From contig DEHY01000122.1 of the NCBI GenBank assembly GCA_002352185.1, forward strand, positions 1 through 6,408: a stretch of DNA of 6,408 nucleotides. The letters run 5' to 3'. The position numbers and the translations under genes are program-made. The notes below the pieces were generated by a model. The model did no database searches and was not told where the DNA came from. It saw nothing but the letters and a program-made list of their open reading frames with translations. The DNA is from Competibacteraceae bacterium UBA2788. GTDB lineage: Bacteria > Pseudomonadota > Gammaproteobacteria > Competibacterales > Competibacteraceae. Positions within the stretch are counted from its first letter, which is position 1. Each line of letters opens with the position of its first letter. This document shows, one piece after another, positions 1-6,295 of this stretch.

Positions 1-17
1 TATCTAGCCTTTTTAAT

Positions 18-94
18 TGGCGCGCCCGGAGAGATTCGAACTCCCGACCCCCTGGTTCGTAGCCAGGTACTCTATCCATCTGAGCTACGGGCGC
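18..94 (-). tRNA. tRNA-Arg (anticodon ACG)
   Basis: On the minus strand this folds as a full cloverleaf. The 7-bp acceptor stem pairs GCGCCCG (5' end at 94) with CGGGCGC at 28-22, followed by discriminator G at 21 and an encoded CCA at 20-18. The T arm carries the GTTCGAAT signature, and the D arm contains GCTCAGATGGATAGAG. The anticodon stem CCTGG/CCAGG encloses the loop CTACGAA, giving anticodon ACG at 60-58. By family knowledge A34 is converted to inosine, so the tRNA reads CGU, CGC and CGA arginine codons. It lies directly after tRNA-Ser(GCU), the order also found downstream of csrA in Escherichia coli. A promoter of its own is proposed at 110-138. No terminator is visible in the 17 bases left in the window, so further tRNA genes may follow. 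Confidence 0.97.
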
Positions 95-109
95 ATTGTT
101 GAGGAGCGG

Positions 110-138
110 ATTATGCGGATCGGGTTGCGCGTTGTCAA
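110..138 (-). promoter_or_regulatory. sigma70-type promoter for tRNA-Arg
   Basis: On the minus strand a perfect -35 TTGACA (138-133) is followed after exactly 17 bases by CATAAT (115-110), a 5/6 match to the -10 consensus. Transcription would start near 103-104, about ten bases before the mature tRNA-Arg 5' end at 94. It is the best promoter match in the window. Transcription from it is inferred. Confidence 0.75.
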
Positions 139-150
139 AAAACCGATCCG
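116..150. repeat. 8-bp inverted repeat around the tRNA-Arg -35 element
   Basis: CGGATCGG (116-123) and CCGATCCG (143-150) are perfect reverse complements separated by 19 bases. The first arm touches the -10 hexamer, and the -35 hexamer lies in the gap. It could be an operator-like site or a hairpin in read-through RNA from tRNA-Ser. The six-base T run on the minus strand lies inside the loop rather than after the stem, so it is not a standard intrinsic terminator. Confidence 0.6.
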
Positions 151-162
151 TTCCGCTAAAAC

Positions 163-255
163 TGGCGGAGAGAGAGGGATTCGAACCCTCGATGGAGCTT
201 TTGACCCCATACTCCCTTAGCAGGGGAGCGCCTTCAGCCGCTCGGCCATCTCTCC
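163..255 (-). tRNA. tRNA-Ser (anticodon GCT)
   Basis: On the minus strand this is a class II tRNA with a long variable arm. The acceptor stem pairs GGAGAGA (255-249) with TCTCTCC, followed by discriminator G and an encoded CCA at 165-163. The anticodon stem CTCCC/GGGAG encloses the loop CTGCTAA, giving anticodon GCT at 221-219, which decodes the serine codons AGC and AGU. The variable arm pairs ATGGGG with CTCCAT, as expected for a serine tRNA. The T arm GAGGG-TTCGAAT-CCCTC is intact. It lies between csrA and tRNA-Arg, matching the conserved gammaproteobacterial order. Transcription could come from read-through from csrA or from the weak candidate promoter at 293-321. Confidence 0.97.
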
Positions 256-261
256 GGGAGG

Positions 262-280
262 ATGCCCGCCACGCGGGCGT
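262..280. repeat. GC-rich hairpin just upstream of tRNA-Ser
   Basis: GCCCGC (264-269) and GCGGGC (273-278) form a perfect 6-bp stem with a three-base CAC loop. One G-T wobble and one A-T pair extend it to 8 bp (262-280). It ends 7 bases before the mature tRNA-Ser 5' end. No T tract follows on either strand, so a classical terminator for csrA is not supported. It could still pause polymerase or mark a processing boundary in the precursor. Confidence 0.5.
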
Positions 281-292
281 CACGAACTGTTA

Positions 293-321
293 AGGATACC
301 GCCTGAAACCGCCAGCGTAAA
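293..321 (-). promoter_or_regulatory. weak candidate promoter for tRNA-Ser
   Basis: On the minus strand TTTACG (321-316, 4/6 match to TTGACA) and TATCCT (298-293, 4/6 match to TATAAT) are 17 bases apart, between the csrA stop and the tRNA. Predicted initiation near 286 would put the GC-rich hairpin at 262-280 in a leader of about 30 bases. The hexamers are modest matches, so this is tentative. Confidence 0.35.
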
Positions 322-329
322 GCCCAACT

Positions 330-545
330 TCACGTTTCATGACTGGGTTGCGGCGGAACCGCGCTCTGGACAGTACCATCCTGCTCGCGTTTGATTCGTT
401 CGTAAATTTCTTCGCGATGCACCGCAATATCCTTGGGCGCGTTGACGCCAATGCGGACCTGATTACCTTTCACACCGAGGACGGTTACCGTCACTTCGTC
501 ACCGATCATCAGCGTTTCTCCAACTCTGCGCGTCAGAATCAACAT
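330..545 (-). CDS. csrA: carbon storage regulator CsrA (RsmA)
   Basis: CsrA/RsmA is a small dimeric RNA-binding protein. It binds GGA-containing sites in mRNA leaders and controls translation and stability of transcripts for carbon metabolism, motility and biofilm formation. The 71-residue product begins [10 protein letters not shown] and contains the family core [21 protein letters not shown]. Leu4 and Arg7 in the first strand and Arg44 in the VHREEIY segment, known RNA-contacting positions, are present. The tail (about residues 56-71, rich in Gln, Pro and Ser) is roughly ten residues longer than in E. coli CsrA (61 residues), and tails vary in the family. The ATG at 545 has a strong ribosome binding site, AAGGAG, nine bases upstream. 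The 153-base gap after lysC suggests its own control, although a TAAAAT -10-like element (643-638) lacks a convincing -35. The RNA-level sites are listed separately. Confidence 0.98.
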   Translation of the reverse strand: MLILTRRVGETLMIGDEVTVTVLGVKGNQVRIGVNAPKDIAVHREEIYERIKREQDGTVQSAVPPQPSHET

Positions 546-555
546 AGCCAGCTAC

Positions 556-562
556 TCCTTGT
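556..562 (-). promoter_or_regulatory. CsrA-type binding motif over the csrA ribosome binding site
   Basis: On the minus strand the csrA leader reads ACAAGGA here, a full match to the ACARGGA core of the CsrA binding consensus. Its GGA is part of the csrA Shine-Dalgarno AAGGAG. Five more GGA triplets lie upstream in the same leader, at 565-567, 604-606, 621-623, 626-628 and 664-666. In E. coli, CsrA represses its own translation through such sites, so autorepression is a reasonable inference here. Confidence 0.5.
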
Positions 563-653
563 TTTCCATTAACAGCACCAGGTCACCTAGCGGTTTTCGA
601 CAGTCCGCATCTGTAAACAGTCCATTCCTGCCATCGAATTTTATCGTGTCAGC

Positions 654-678
654 GGGTTTGCGCTCCGCTCGGAAACCC
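654..678. repeat. hairpin in the lysC-csrA gap with GGA in its loop
   Basis: GGGTTT (654-659) and AAACCC (673-678) are perfect reverse complements with a 13-base loop. In RNA read from the minus strand, the loop carries a GGA (666-664), the presentation CsrA prefers. No T tract follows on the minus strand, so termination of lysC transcription is not supported. It lies 20 bases past the lysC stop. Confidence 0.4.
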
Positions 679-698
679 ACTGGAACACGATTCGGGGT

Positions 699-1181
699 TC
701 AAGCCGCTTTGTCCAGCTCGAAGGCTTCGTGCAGGGCGCGCACCCCCAGCTCCAGATATTTCTCGTCCACCACTACAGAAATCTTGATCTCGGAGGTCGA
801 GATCATGCGGATGTTGATGCCTTCCTTTGCCAGCGCCTCGAACATTCGGCTGGCGACGCCGGCGTGAGAACGCATCCCGATGCCCACTAGGGACAGCTTG
901 GCAATTCTGTTGTCGCCGGACACTTCACGAGCGCCGAGCTGGGCTGCGTGCTGCCGCAGGATTTCCAGGGTGCGCTCATAGTCATTGCGATGCACCGTGA
1001 AGGTGAAATCGGTGGTGCCGTCGCGCCCGATATTCTGGATGATCATGTCCACTTCGATGTTCGCGTCGGACACCGGCCCCAGAATGCTGAAGGCGATGCC
1101 GGGCCGGTCGGGAACTCCGAGTACGGTGAGCTTGGCTTCATCGCGGTTGAATGCGATCCCGGAAATCAGTTCTTTCTCCAT
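699..1181 (-). CDS. putative aspartokinase beta subunit from an internal start
   Basis: Codon 251 of lysC is ATG (1181-1179), in frame. It is preceded by GGAGG with eight bases of spacing and a second GGAG closer in, which is better than the site at the main lysC start. A product from here would be 160 residues beginning MEKELISGIAFN and would contain only the linker and both ACT domains. Aspartokinases of the alpha2-beta2 class, for example in Corynebacterium, Bacillus and Thermus, make exactly such a beta subunit from an internal start. The two ACT-containing chains form the effector-binding interface. That this start is used here is inferred from the ribosome binding site and domain boundary. 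The nearby purine-rich codons, Glu-Ala-Glu-Ser, could produce the motif by chance. Confidence 0.5.
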   Translation of the reverse strand: MEKELISGIAFNRDEAKLTVLGVPDRPGIAFSILGPVSDANIEVDMIIQNIGRDGTTDFTFTVHRNDYERTLEILRQHAAQLGAREVSGDNRIAKLSLVGIGMRSHAGVASRMFEALAKEGINIRMISTSEIKISVVVDEKYLELGVRALHEAFELDKAA

Positions 1182-1931
1182 CGACTCCGCCTCCAGCGCT
1201 TCCTCAAAGGTGATCAGCGTGCCCGGACCGTCCTGAAAGGAGGAAAGCACTCGTAATGGGACATTGTGTTTGCCGGCGAATTCCACCGAGCGGATCTGCA
1301 ACACCTTCGACCCCGCGCTGGCCATCTCCAACATCTCTTCAAAAGTGATGCGATCCAGGCGGCGGGCTTCGGGAACTACGCGCGGATCGGTGGTGTAAAC
1401 GCCGTCCACGTCGGTGTAGATCTGGCACTCGTCGGCTTTGAGCGCGGCGGCCAGCGCAACTCCGGTGGTGTCGGAACCGCCCCGGCCCAGTGTGGTGATG
1501 TTGCCGTCCTCATCCACACCCTGAAATCCGGCCACCACAACCACCCTTCCGGCATCCAGATCAGCGCGCATGGCGTCAGCCTCAATCGCCTGAATGCGAG
1601 CCTTGTTGAAGGCATTGTCGGTGAGGATGCGCGCCTGGCCGCCGGTGTAGGAACGGGCCGGACAGCCGTGCTTTTCCAGCGCGATGCACAACAGGGCAAT
1701 CGTGACCTGCTCGCCGGTAGACAGCAGCACATCCAGCTCACGGGGAGGAGGACGGGAGGCGATAGCCTTGGCCAGGGCGATCAGACGGTCGGTTTCACCG
1801 CTCATGGCCGAAACCACGACCACGATTTGGTGACCGCGTTCACGCCAGCCGATGACCTTTTCCGCCACGTTTTGGATACGCTCGATGTTGCCCACCGAGG
1901 TACCGCCGTATTTCTGCACGATTAGCGCCAT
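699..1931 (-). CDS. lysC: aspartokinase LysC, ACT-regulated, alpha subunit
   Basis: Aspartokinase (EC 2.7.2.4) phosphorylates L-aspartate with ATP, the first step toward lysine, threonine, methionine and diaminopimelate. The 410-residue product has an amino-acid kinase domain (about 1-240) followed by two ACT domains (about 265-335 and 345-410). Visible motifs are KYGGTSVG at 7-14, STGEQV at 71-76, GRGGSDTT at 149-156 and TDVDGVYTTDPR at 173-184. The length fits monofunctional Pseudomonas-type enzymes. There is no homoserine dehydrogenase fusion. ACT domains of this type usually bind lysine and/or threonine for feedback inhibition, but the effector here is inferred. The ATG at 1931 has an AGGG-containing ribosome binding site about eight bases upstream. 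A promoter with a perfect TATAAT lies in the 182-base gap after alaS. An in-frame internal start at 1181 may also give a beta subunit. Confidence 0.97.
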   Translation of the reverse strand: MALIVQKYGGTSVGNIERIQNVAEKVIGWRERGHQIVVVVSAMSGETDRLIALAKAIASRPPPRELDVLLSTGEQVTIALLCIALEKHGCPARSYTGGQARILTDNAFNKARIQAIEADAMRADLDAGRVVVVAGFQGVDEDGNITTLGRGGSDTTGVALAAALKADECQIYTDVDGVYTTDPRVVPEARRLDRITFEEMLEMASAGSKVLQIRSVEFAGKHNVPLRVLSSFQDGPGTLITFEEALEAESMEKELISGIAFNRDEAKLTVLGVPDRPGIAFSILGPVSDANIEVDMIIQNIGRDGTTDFTFTVHRNDYERTLEILRQHAAQLGAREVSGDNRIAKLSLVGIGMRSHAGVASRMFEALAKEGINIRMISTSEIKISVVVDEKYLELGVRALHEAFELDKAA

Positions 1932-1965
1932 GGATATCCCTGCTTAAACCAAAGAGAATCTTGTT

Positions 1966-1983
1966 CCCGACGGGGACGCCGGG
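1966..1983 (-). repeat. small hairpin in the lysC leader
   Basis: In minus-strand RNA, CCCGGC and GTCGGG pair over 6 bp (one G-U) with a six-base loop. The hairpin lies between the proposed promoter and the lysC start, in a leader of only about 65 bases. That is too short for a lysine riboswitch, and I see no leader peptide or terminator. Function unknown. Confidence 0.35.
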
Positions 1984-2001
1984 TTTATCATAAAGGCGGC
2001 G

Positions 2002-2029
2002 ATTATAGCGAAAGGTCGGAAATCTCCAA
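2002..2029 (-). promoter_or_regulatory. candidate sigma70 promoter for lysC
   Basis: On the minus strand a perfect TATAAT (2007-2002) is preceded by TTGGAG (2029-2024, matching the TTG of the -35) with a 16-base spacer. Initiation near 1995 would give a leader of about 65 bases before the lysC ATG at 1931. The -10 is strong and the -35 weak. It would uncouple lysC, and possibly csrA, from the recA-recX-alaS unit. Confidence 0.6.
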
Positions 2030-2075
2030 GCGATTCCCATGGAGAACAGGGCGGGGCGCGGGATTTGCGGATCAG

Positions 2076-2109
2076 GCCGGGAGGTGGATCGTGCGCTTAG
2101 CCTCCCGGC
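2076..2109 (-). terminator. hairpin immediately after the alaS stop, possible terminator
   Basis: GCCGGGAGG (2076-2084) and CCTCCCGGC (2101-2109) form a perfect 9-bp GC-rich stem with a 16-base loop, starting 4 bases after the alaS stop codon. No T tract follows on the minus strand, so it is not a textbook intrinsic terminator. It could attenuate transcription or protect the mRNA 3' end. With the lysC promoter just downstream, it plausibly marks a transcription unit boundary. Confidence 0.45.
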
Positions 2110-2113
2110 GGGG

Positions 2114-4741
2114 CTAGGCCAACTGACGGCGTACCCACTCCGGTACGGAACGCAAGGCGGCATCCAGTTTCGTGGGATCTGTGCCGCCCGCCTGGGCCAG
2201 ATCGGGGCGTCCGCCACCCTTGCCGCCGACCTGCTGAGCCACCATGTTCACCAGTTCACCGGCCTTGATCCGTGCGGTTTCCGCCGCAGTGACTCCGGCC
2301 ACCAGCCGCACCTTGCCTTCTTCGACCGTCGCCAGCACCACCGCCGCCGCTTTAAGTTGCTCCTTGCAGCGATCTATCGCCTCCCGCAGGGTTTTGGCGT
2401 CTACGCCATCCAGCCGGGCGGCCAATACCTTGATGCCGTTCACCTCGACGGTCTGACTCAACAGATCAGCGCCCTGGCCGCTGGCCAGCCGGCCCTTGAG
2501 TTGTTCTATTTCCTTTTCCAACTGGCGGGCGCGCTCCACCAGTTGCCGCACCTTGTCCGGGAAACTGTCGCGGTCGCCCTTGACCAGTTGCGCCACCTGG
2601 CGGGCGTGATCCTGAAGCGACGCGACGTAATCCAGCGCCCGTTCGCCGGCCACCGCTTCGATGCGCCGCACTCCCGCCGCGACGCCACCCTCGGAAATGA
2701 TCTTGAACAAACCAATATCGCCGACCCGGCGCACATGGGTGCCGCCGCACAGTTCGGTAGAGAAATCACCCATCCGCAGCACCCGCACCTTGTCGCCGTA
2801 TTTCTCGCCGAACAGCGCCATCGCGCCGCTGGCCATCGCCGATTCGGCGTCCATGATCTCGGTTTCAACCGCGACGTTGCCGCGAATCCGGGCATTGACC
2901 AGCCGCTCAATGGTTTCCAACTGCTCGGCGCTGATCGGCTCGAAGTGGGTAAAGTCAAAGCGCAGTCGCTGCGGGTCCACCAGCGAGCCTTTCTGGCTGA
3001 CGTGCGTACCCAGCACCCGGCGCAATGCGGCGTGAAGCAAGTGAGTCGCGGAATGATGCAGCGCGGTGGCTTGGCGCCTGGCGGCGTCCACATGCGCCAA
3101 CACCATGTCGCCACGCCGCAATAGGCCCTGTTTCAATGCGCCGATATGGGTAAAAACGCCCTCGCCCTGTTTCTGGGTGTCATTGACGACGAATTCCAGC
3201 CCGGCGGCGCGCAGCCAGCCGCTATCGCCGACCTGGCCGCCGGATTCGGCGTAAAACGGGGTGTGGTCAAGCGCTACGATGCCTTCATCGCCGACATTCA
3301 ACATCTCCACGGCCTGACCGTCGCGGAACAGCGCAATGACGGTCGCCTCCTCTTCCAGCCGCTCGTAGCCGTGGAACTCGGTGCAGCCTGCGATGCCGAG
3401 ATCAACGGTCTGGCGCAGGCCAAACTGACTGGCCGCCCGCGCCCGTTCCCGTTGCGCCGCCATTTCCCGGTCGAAACCCGCCGTATCCAGTTGCAGACCG
3501 CGTTCACGGGCGATGTCGGCAGTGAGGTCCACCGGAAAGCCGTAGGTGTCGTAGAGCTTGAACACGGTCTCGCCGGGAATGGTCGCGCTGGACAAGCCGG
3601 CGATGCCGTCTTCCAGCAGTTTCATCCCGTGAGCCAGGGTTTCGGCGAAACGCTCCTCCTCCTGCTGGATCACGCGGGTCACATGCGCTTCAGCGGCGAC
3701 CAGTTCCGGGTAGGCGGCGCCCATTTCTGCGGCCAGCGGCGCGACCAGGGCATGAAAGAAGCTGCCTTCCACGCCCAGCTTGTAGCCGTGGCGAATGGCG
3801 CGGCGCATGATTCGCCGCAGCACATAGCCGCGCCCCTCGTTGGAGGGCAATACGCCGTCGGTGATCAGGAACGCGGCAGCGCGGATGTGATCGGCGATAA
3901 CGCGCAGCGAACTGGATTGCAAATCCGTCGCCCCGGTCGCCTTGGCGGCGGCCTGAATCAGATGACGGAACAAATCAATCTCGTAGTTGCTGTGAACGCC
4001 CTGCATCACCGCCGCCAGCCGTTCCAGCCCCATGCCGGTATCTACCGAAGGCTTCGGCAGCAGGGTCAGCGTCCCGTCGGCGCTGCGGTCATACTGCATG
4101 AATACCAGGTTCCAGATTTCGATATAGCGGTCGCCGTCTTCGTCGGGCGTGCCCGGCGGGCCGCCGGCGATTTCCGGGCCGTGATCGTAAAAGATTTCCG
4201 AACAGGGGCCGCAGGGGCCGGTGTCGCCCATCGCCCAGAAATTATCGCTTTCATAGCGCTTGCCGCCGGGTTTGTCGCCGATGCGGGCGATGCGCGCTTT
4301 GGGCACTTTGATCTCGTCGGCCCAGATCTGGTACGCCTCGTCATCGGTCAGATAAACCGTGACCCACAGCTTGTCCGGCGGCAGTTTCAGCACCCCGGTC
4401 AGGAATTCCCAGGCAAAGCGAATGGCGTCCGCCTTGAAATAATCGCCGAAGCTGAAATTGCCCAGCATCTCGAAAAAGGTGTGATGACGGGCGGTATAGC
4501 CTACGTTTTCCAGATCGTTATGCTTGCCGCCGGCCCGCACGCAACGCTGCGCGGTGGTTGCACGAAGGTAGGGGCGCTGATCGCGTCCGGTAAACACATC
4601 CTTGAACTGCACCATGCCGGCGTTGGTGAACAGCAGGGTGCTGTCATTGATTGGAACCAGCGAACTGCTGGCGACCACCTCATGGCCGTGGTCACGAAAG
4701 TAATCCAGAAAGAGCTTGCGAAGTTCGGCGCTGTTGATCAT
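2114..4741 (-). CDS. alaS: alanyl-tRNA synthetase AlaS
   Basis: AlaS (EC 6.1.1.7) charges tRNA-Ala with alanine in the cytoplasm and hydrolyses misacylated Ser- or Gly-tRNA-Ala. The 875-residue product matches the usual length (E. coli 876). The class II catalytic core spans about residues 1-250, with motif 2 around [17 protein letters not shown] (60-76) and motif 3 around GMGLERL (236-242). The editing domain has the zinc-binding pairs HSATH (His563, His567) and CGGTH (Cys665, His669). A coiled coil lies near 721-753, and the C-Ala domain ends with [18 protein letters not shown] (839-856). The ATG at 4741 is chosen because [15 protein letters not shown] aligns with the family N-terminus. An upstream TTG at 4753, overlapping the recX stop as TTGA, would add four residues. 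The recX stop is only eight bases upstream, so translation is probably coupled. No defects seen. Confidence 0.98.
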   Translation of the reverse strand: MINSAELRKLFLDYFRDHGHEVVASSSLVPINDSTLLFTNAGMVQFKDVFTGRDQRPYLRATTAQRCVRAGGKHNDLENVGYTARHHTFFEMLGNFSFGDYFKADAIRFAWEFLTGVLKLPPDKLWVTVYLTDDEAYQIWADEIKVPKARIARIGDKPGGKRYESDNFWAMGDTGPCGPCSEIFYDHGPEIAGGPPGTPDEDGDRYIEIWNLVFMQYDRSADGTLTLLPKPSVDTGMGLERLAAVMQGVHSNYEIDLFRHLIQAAAKATGATDLQSSSLRVIADHIRAAAFLITDGVLPSNEGRGYVLRRIMRRAIRHGYKLGVEGSFFHALVAPLAAEMGAAYPELVAAEAHVTRVIQQEEERFAETLAHGMKLLEDGIAGLSSATIPGETVFKLYDTYGFPVDLTADIARERGLQLDTAGFDREMAAQRERARAASQFGLRQTVDLGIAGCTEFHGYERLEEEATVIALFRDGQAVEMLNVGDEGIVALDHTPFYAESGGQVGDSGWLRAAGLEFVVNDTQKQGEGVFTHIGALKQGLLRRGDMVLAHVDAARRQATALHHSATHLLHAALRRVLGTHVSQKGSLVDPQRLRFDFTHFEPISAEQLETIERLVNARIRGNVAVETEIMDAESAMASGAMALFGEKYGDKVRVLRMGDFSTELCGGTHVRRVGDIGLFKIISEGGVAAGVRRIEAVAGERALDYVASLQDHARQVAQLVKGDRDSFPDKVRQLVERARQLEKEIEQLKGRLASGQGADLLSQTVEVNGIKVLAARLDGVDAKTLREAIDRCKEQLKAAAVVLATVEEGKVRLVAGVTAAETARIKAGELVNMVAQQVGGKGGGRPDLAQAGGTDPTKLDAALRSVPEWVRRQLA

Positions 4742-4749
4742 GGGCGGCT

Positions 4750-5268
4750 TCAATCGGTGGCAGGTGCTGAGTCGGTTTCAAACAGATGTTTGATTTGATC
4801 GAGGGTGAAACCATGCTGGCGGAATATCCGGGTTTGCTGGATGCGTCCGGCGGTATCGGTGGGGATCAGGGCGTTGAAACGCTTGCGGTGCAGTTCACGC
4901 AGCTTGGGCAGCCAGAGTTCGTCCAGCGCCGCCAGAGTTGCGACCACACACTCCTCAGCGATGCCGCGCTCGCGCAGTTCGCGGGCGATGCGCAACGGCC
5001 CGTAACCCTTGTCCGCCCGCCCGCAGGCGTACAGTTCGGCATAACGGCCTTCGTGAAGCAGACGATCTGCCACCAGTTGATCCAGCACCGGATCGATCTG
5101 GCTGGGCGGAAAGCCGCGCTGCACCAGCTTCTGCCACAGCTCCAACCGGGAATGCTCACGCCGGACCAATAATTCCATCGCCTTGGCGCGAATCAGCGCC
5201 GGGTCAGCGGCGCCGGCATTTTCAGAGATCCGTTTCCAGATCATCGGCGGCGGAACTTTCGATTCCAT
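4750..5268 (-). CDS. recX: RecA regulatory protein RecX
   Basis: RecX binds RecA filaments in the cytoplasm and usually limits their growth and ATPase activity. The family is recognised by the helical repeat core: [18 protein letters not shown] near the start, then [18 protein letters not shown], the signature [17 protein letters not shown], and a C-terminal [16 protein letters not shown]. It follows recA directly, as in most proteobacteria. The start is uncertain. All choices before the recA stop overlap the recA 3' end: ATG 5304 (184 residues), ATG 5268 (172) and ATG 5244 (164). I chose 5268 because it alone has a Shine-Dalgarno-like GAGGAGG, although that abuts the ATG with almost no spacing. 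ATG 5244 is nearly as likely. ATG 5178 would avoid the overlap but cut into the first conserved helix. Overlap with recA implies co-transcription and coupled, low-level translation. Confidence 0.9.
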   Translation of the reverse strand: MESKVPPPMIWKRISENAGAADPALIRAKAMELLVRREHSRLELWQKLVQRGFPPSQIDPVLDQLVADRLLHEGRYAELYACGRADKGYGPLRIARELRERGIAEECVVATLAALDELWLPKLRELHRKRFNALIPTDTAGRIQQTRIFRQHGFTLDQIKHLFETDSAPATD

Positions 5269-6295
5269 CCTCCTCAACCAGTTCGGTCGTGGCGGGCACC
5301 GCATCGGGACGGGTCAAGAAGTGGGCGCGTATTTTCTCTTCCAGCTCGCGGGCCAGTTCGGGATTTTCCCGGAGATAGGTGCGAGCGTTGTCTTTGCCTT
5401 GACCAATGCGGGCGCCGTTGCAACTGTACCAGGCTCCAGATTTGTCAATCAGCCCGATCTTGACGCCGAGATCCACAACCTCGCCCAACCGGGACGTACC
5501 CTCGCCGTAGAGGATTTCAAACTCAGCCTGCTTGAAGGGCGGCGCGACCTTGTTTTTAACCACCTTGACGCGGGTCTCGTTGCCGATGACCTCATCGCCT
5601 TTTTTGATCGCGCCGGTGCGGCGGATGTCCAGCCGTACCGAGGCGTAGAACTTGAGGGCATTGCCGCCGGTAGTCGTTTCCGGTGAGCCAAACATGACGC
5701 CAATTTTCATCCGAATCTGGTTGATGAAGATCACCAGCGTATTGGAGCGCTTGATGTTGGCGGTGAGCTTGCGCAGCGCCTGGCTCATCAACCGCGCATG
5801 CAGGCCGACGTGGGAATCGCCCATATCGCCTTCGATTTCCGCCTTGGGAGTCAGCGCCGCCACCGAGTCAATCACCACGGTGTCCACTGCCCCGGAGCGC
5901 ACCAGCATGTCAACGATTTCCAGAGCCTGATCGCCGGTATCGGGCTGCGAGACCAGCAGATCGTCAACATTGACGCCCAGTTTGGCGGCGTAGGTTGGAT
6001 CCAGCGCGTGTTCGGCATCAATGAACGCCGCGCAACCGCCGAGCCGCTGGGTTTCGGCGATGACCTGCAAGGCTAAAGTGGTTTTACCGGAGGATTCAGG
6101 GCCATAAATCTCGACCACTCGCCCGCGTGGCAGACCGCCGATGCCGAGCGCAATATCCAGGCCCAGCGATCCGGTGGAAATCGTCATGATGTCGCGGGCA
6201 GGGGTATCGCCCAACCGCATCACCGCGCCCTTGCCAAACTGGCGTTCGATCTGCGTCAGCGCCCCTGCCAGCGCCTTCTTTTTATTGTCATCCAT
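5222..6295 (-). CDS. recA: recombinase RecA
   Basis: RecA forms ATP-dependent filaments on single-stranded DNA, carries out strand exchange and stimulates LexA self-cleavage in the SOS response. The 357-residue product is full length (E. coli 353). It has the N-terminal helix (about 1-30, [16 protein letters not shown]), Walker [10 protein letters not shown] at 65-73, catalytic Glu95 in [10 protein letters not shown], Walker B VVIDS at 140-144, and the DNA-binding L2 region after [21 protein letters not shown] (192-212). The C-terminal domain ends in an acidic tail (about 338-357), typical of autoregulated RecA proteins. The ATG at 6295 has GGGAGG (6309-6304) eight bases upstream. There is no intein or frameshift. 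recX overlaps the last codons. The visible upstream region lacks the CTGT-N8-ACAG LexA operator. Confidence 0.99.
   Translation of the reverse strand: MDDNKKKALAGALTQIERQFGKGAVMRLGDTPARDIMTISTGSLGLDIALGIGGLPRGRVVEIYGPESSGKTTLALQVIAETQRLGGCAAFIDAEHALDPTYAAKLGVNVDDLLVSQPDTGDQALEIVDMLVRSGAVDTVVIDSVAALTPKAEIEGDMGDSHVGLHARLMSQALRKLTANIKRSNTLVIFINQIRMKIGVMFGSPETTTGGNALKFYASVRLDIRRTGAIKKGDEVIGNETRVKVVKNKVAPPFKQAEFEILYGEGTSRLGEVVDLGVKIGLIDKSGAWYSCNGARIGQGKDNARTYLRENPELARELEEKIRAHFLTRPDAVPATTELVEEDGIESSAADDLETDL

Noticed and set aside
17..293. Two small plus-strand open frames across the tRNA region
   Set aside because: They run antisense through the two tRNA genes. The peptide segments simply translate tRNA complement sequence, a familiar false call near tRNAs.
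1266..1925. 219-codon plus-strand frame opposite lysC
   Set aside because: It is antisense to the conserved kinase domain and shows no family signature.
1932..1995. Lysine riboswitch upstream of lysC
   Set aside because: The likely leader is only about 65 bases, far shorter than the roughly 170-base L-box aptamer, and no matching junction motifs are seen. Control is more likely allosteric through the ACT domains.
1840..2217. 125-codon minus-strand frame bridging alaS and lysC
   Set aside because: It overlaps the ends of both genes in another frame and crosses the proposed lysC promoter. Its internal ATG at 2040 has no ribosome binding site or recognisable product.
2039..3124. 361-codon open frame on the plus strand spanning the alaS-lysC gap and alaS 3' end
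   Set aside because: It is mostly antisense to alaS, has no recognisable domain, and covers the lysC promoter region and the alaS hairpin. It is treated as a shadow frame.
4750..4753. TTG start for alaS overlapping the recX stop
   Set aside because: The TTG adds only four residues (MKPP) not seen at the family N-terminus, and it has no ribosome binding site. The ATG at 4741 aligns better with known AlaS starts.
3146..4798. 550-codon open frame on the plus strand opposite alaS
   Set aside because: It lies fully antisense to an intact, well-conserved alaS. The translation has no recognisable family and is rich in residues expected from reading GC-rich codons backwards. Long antisense frames are common in GC-rich genes.
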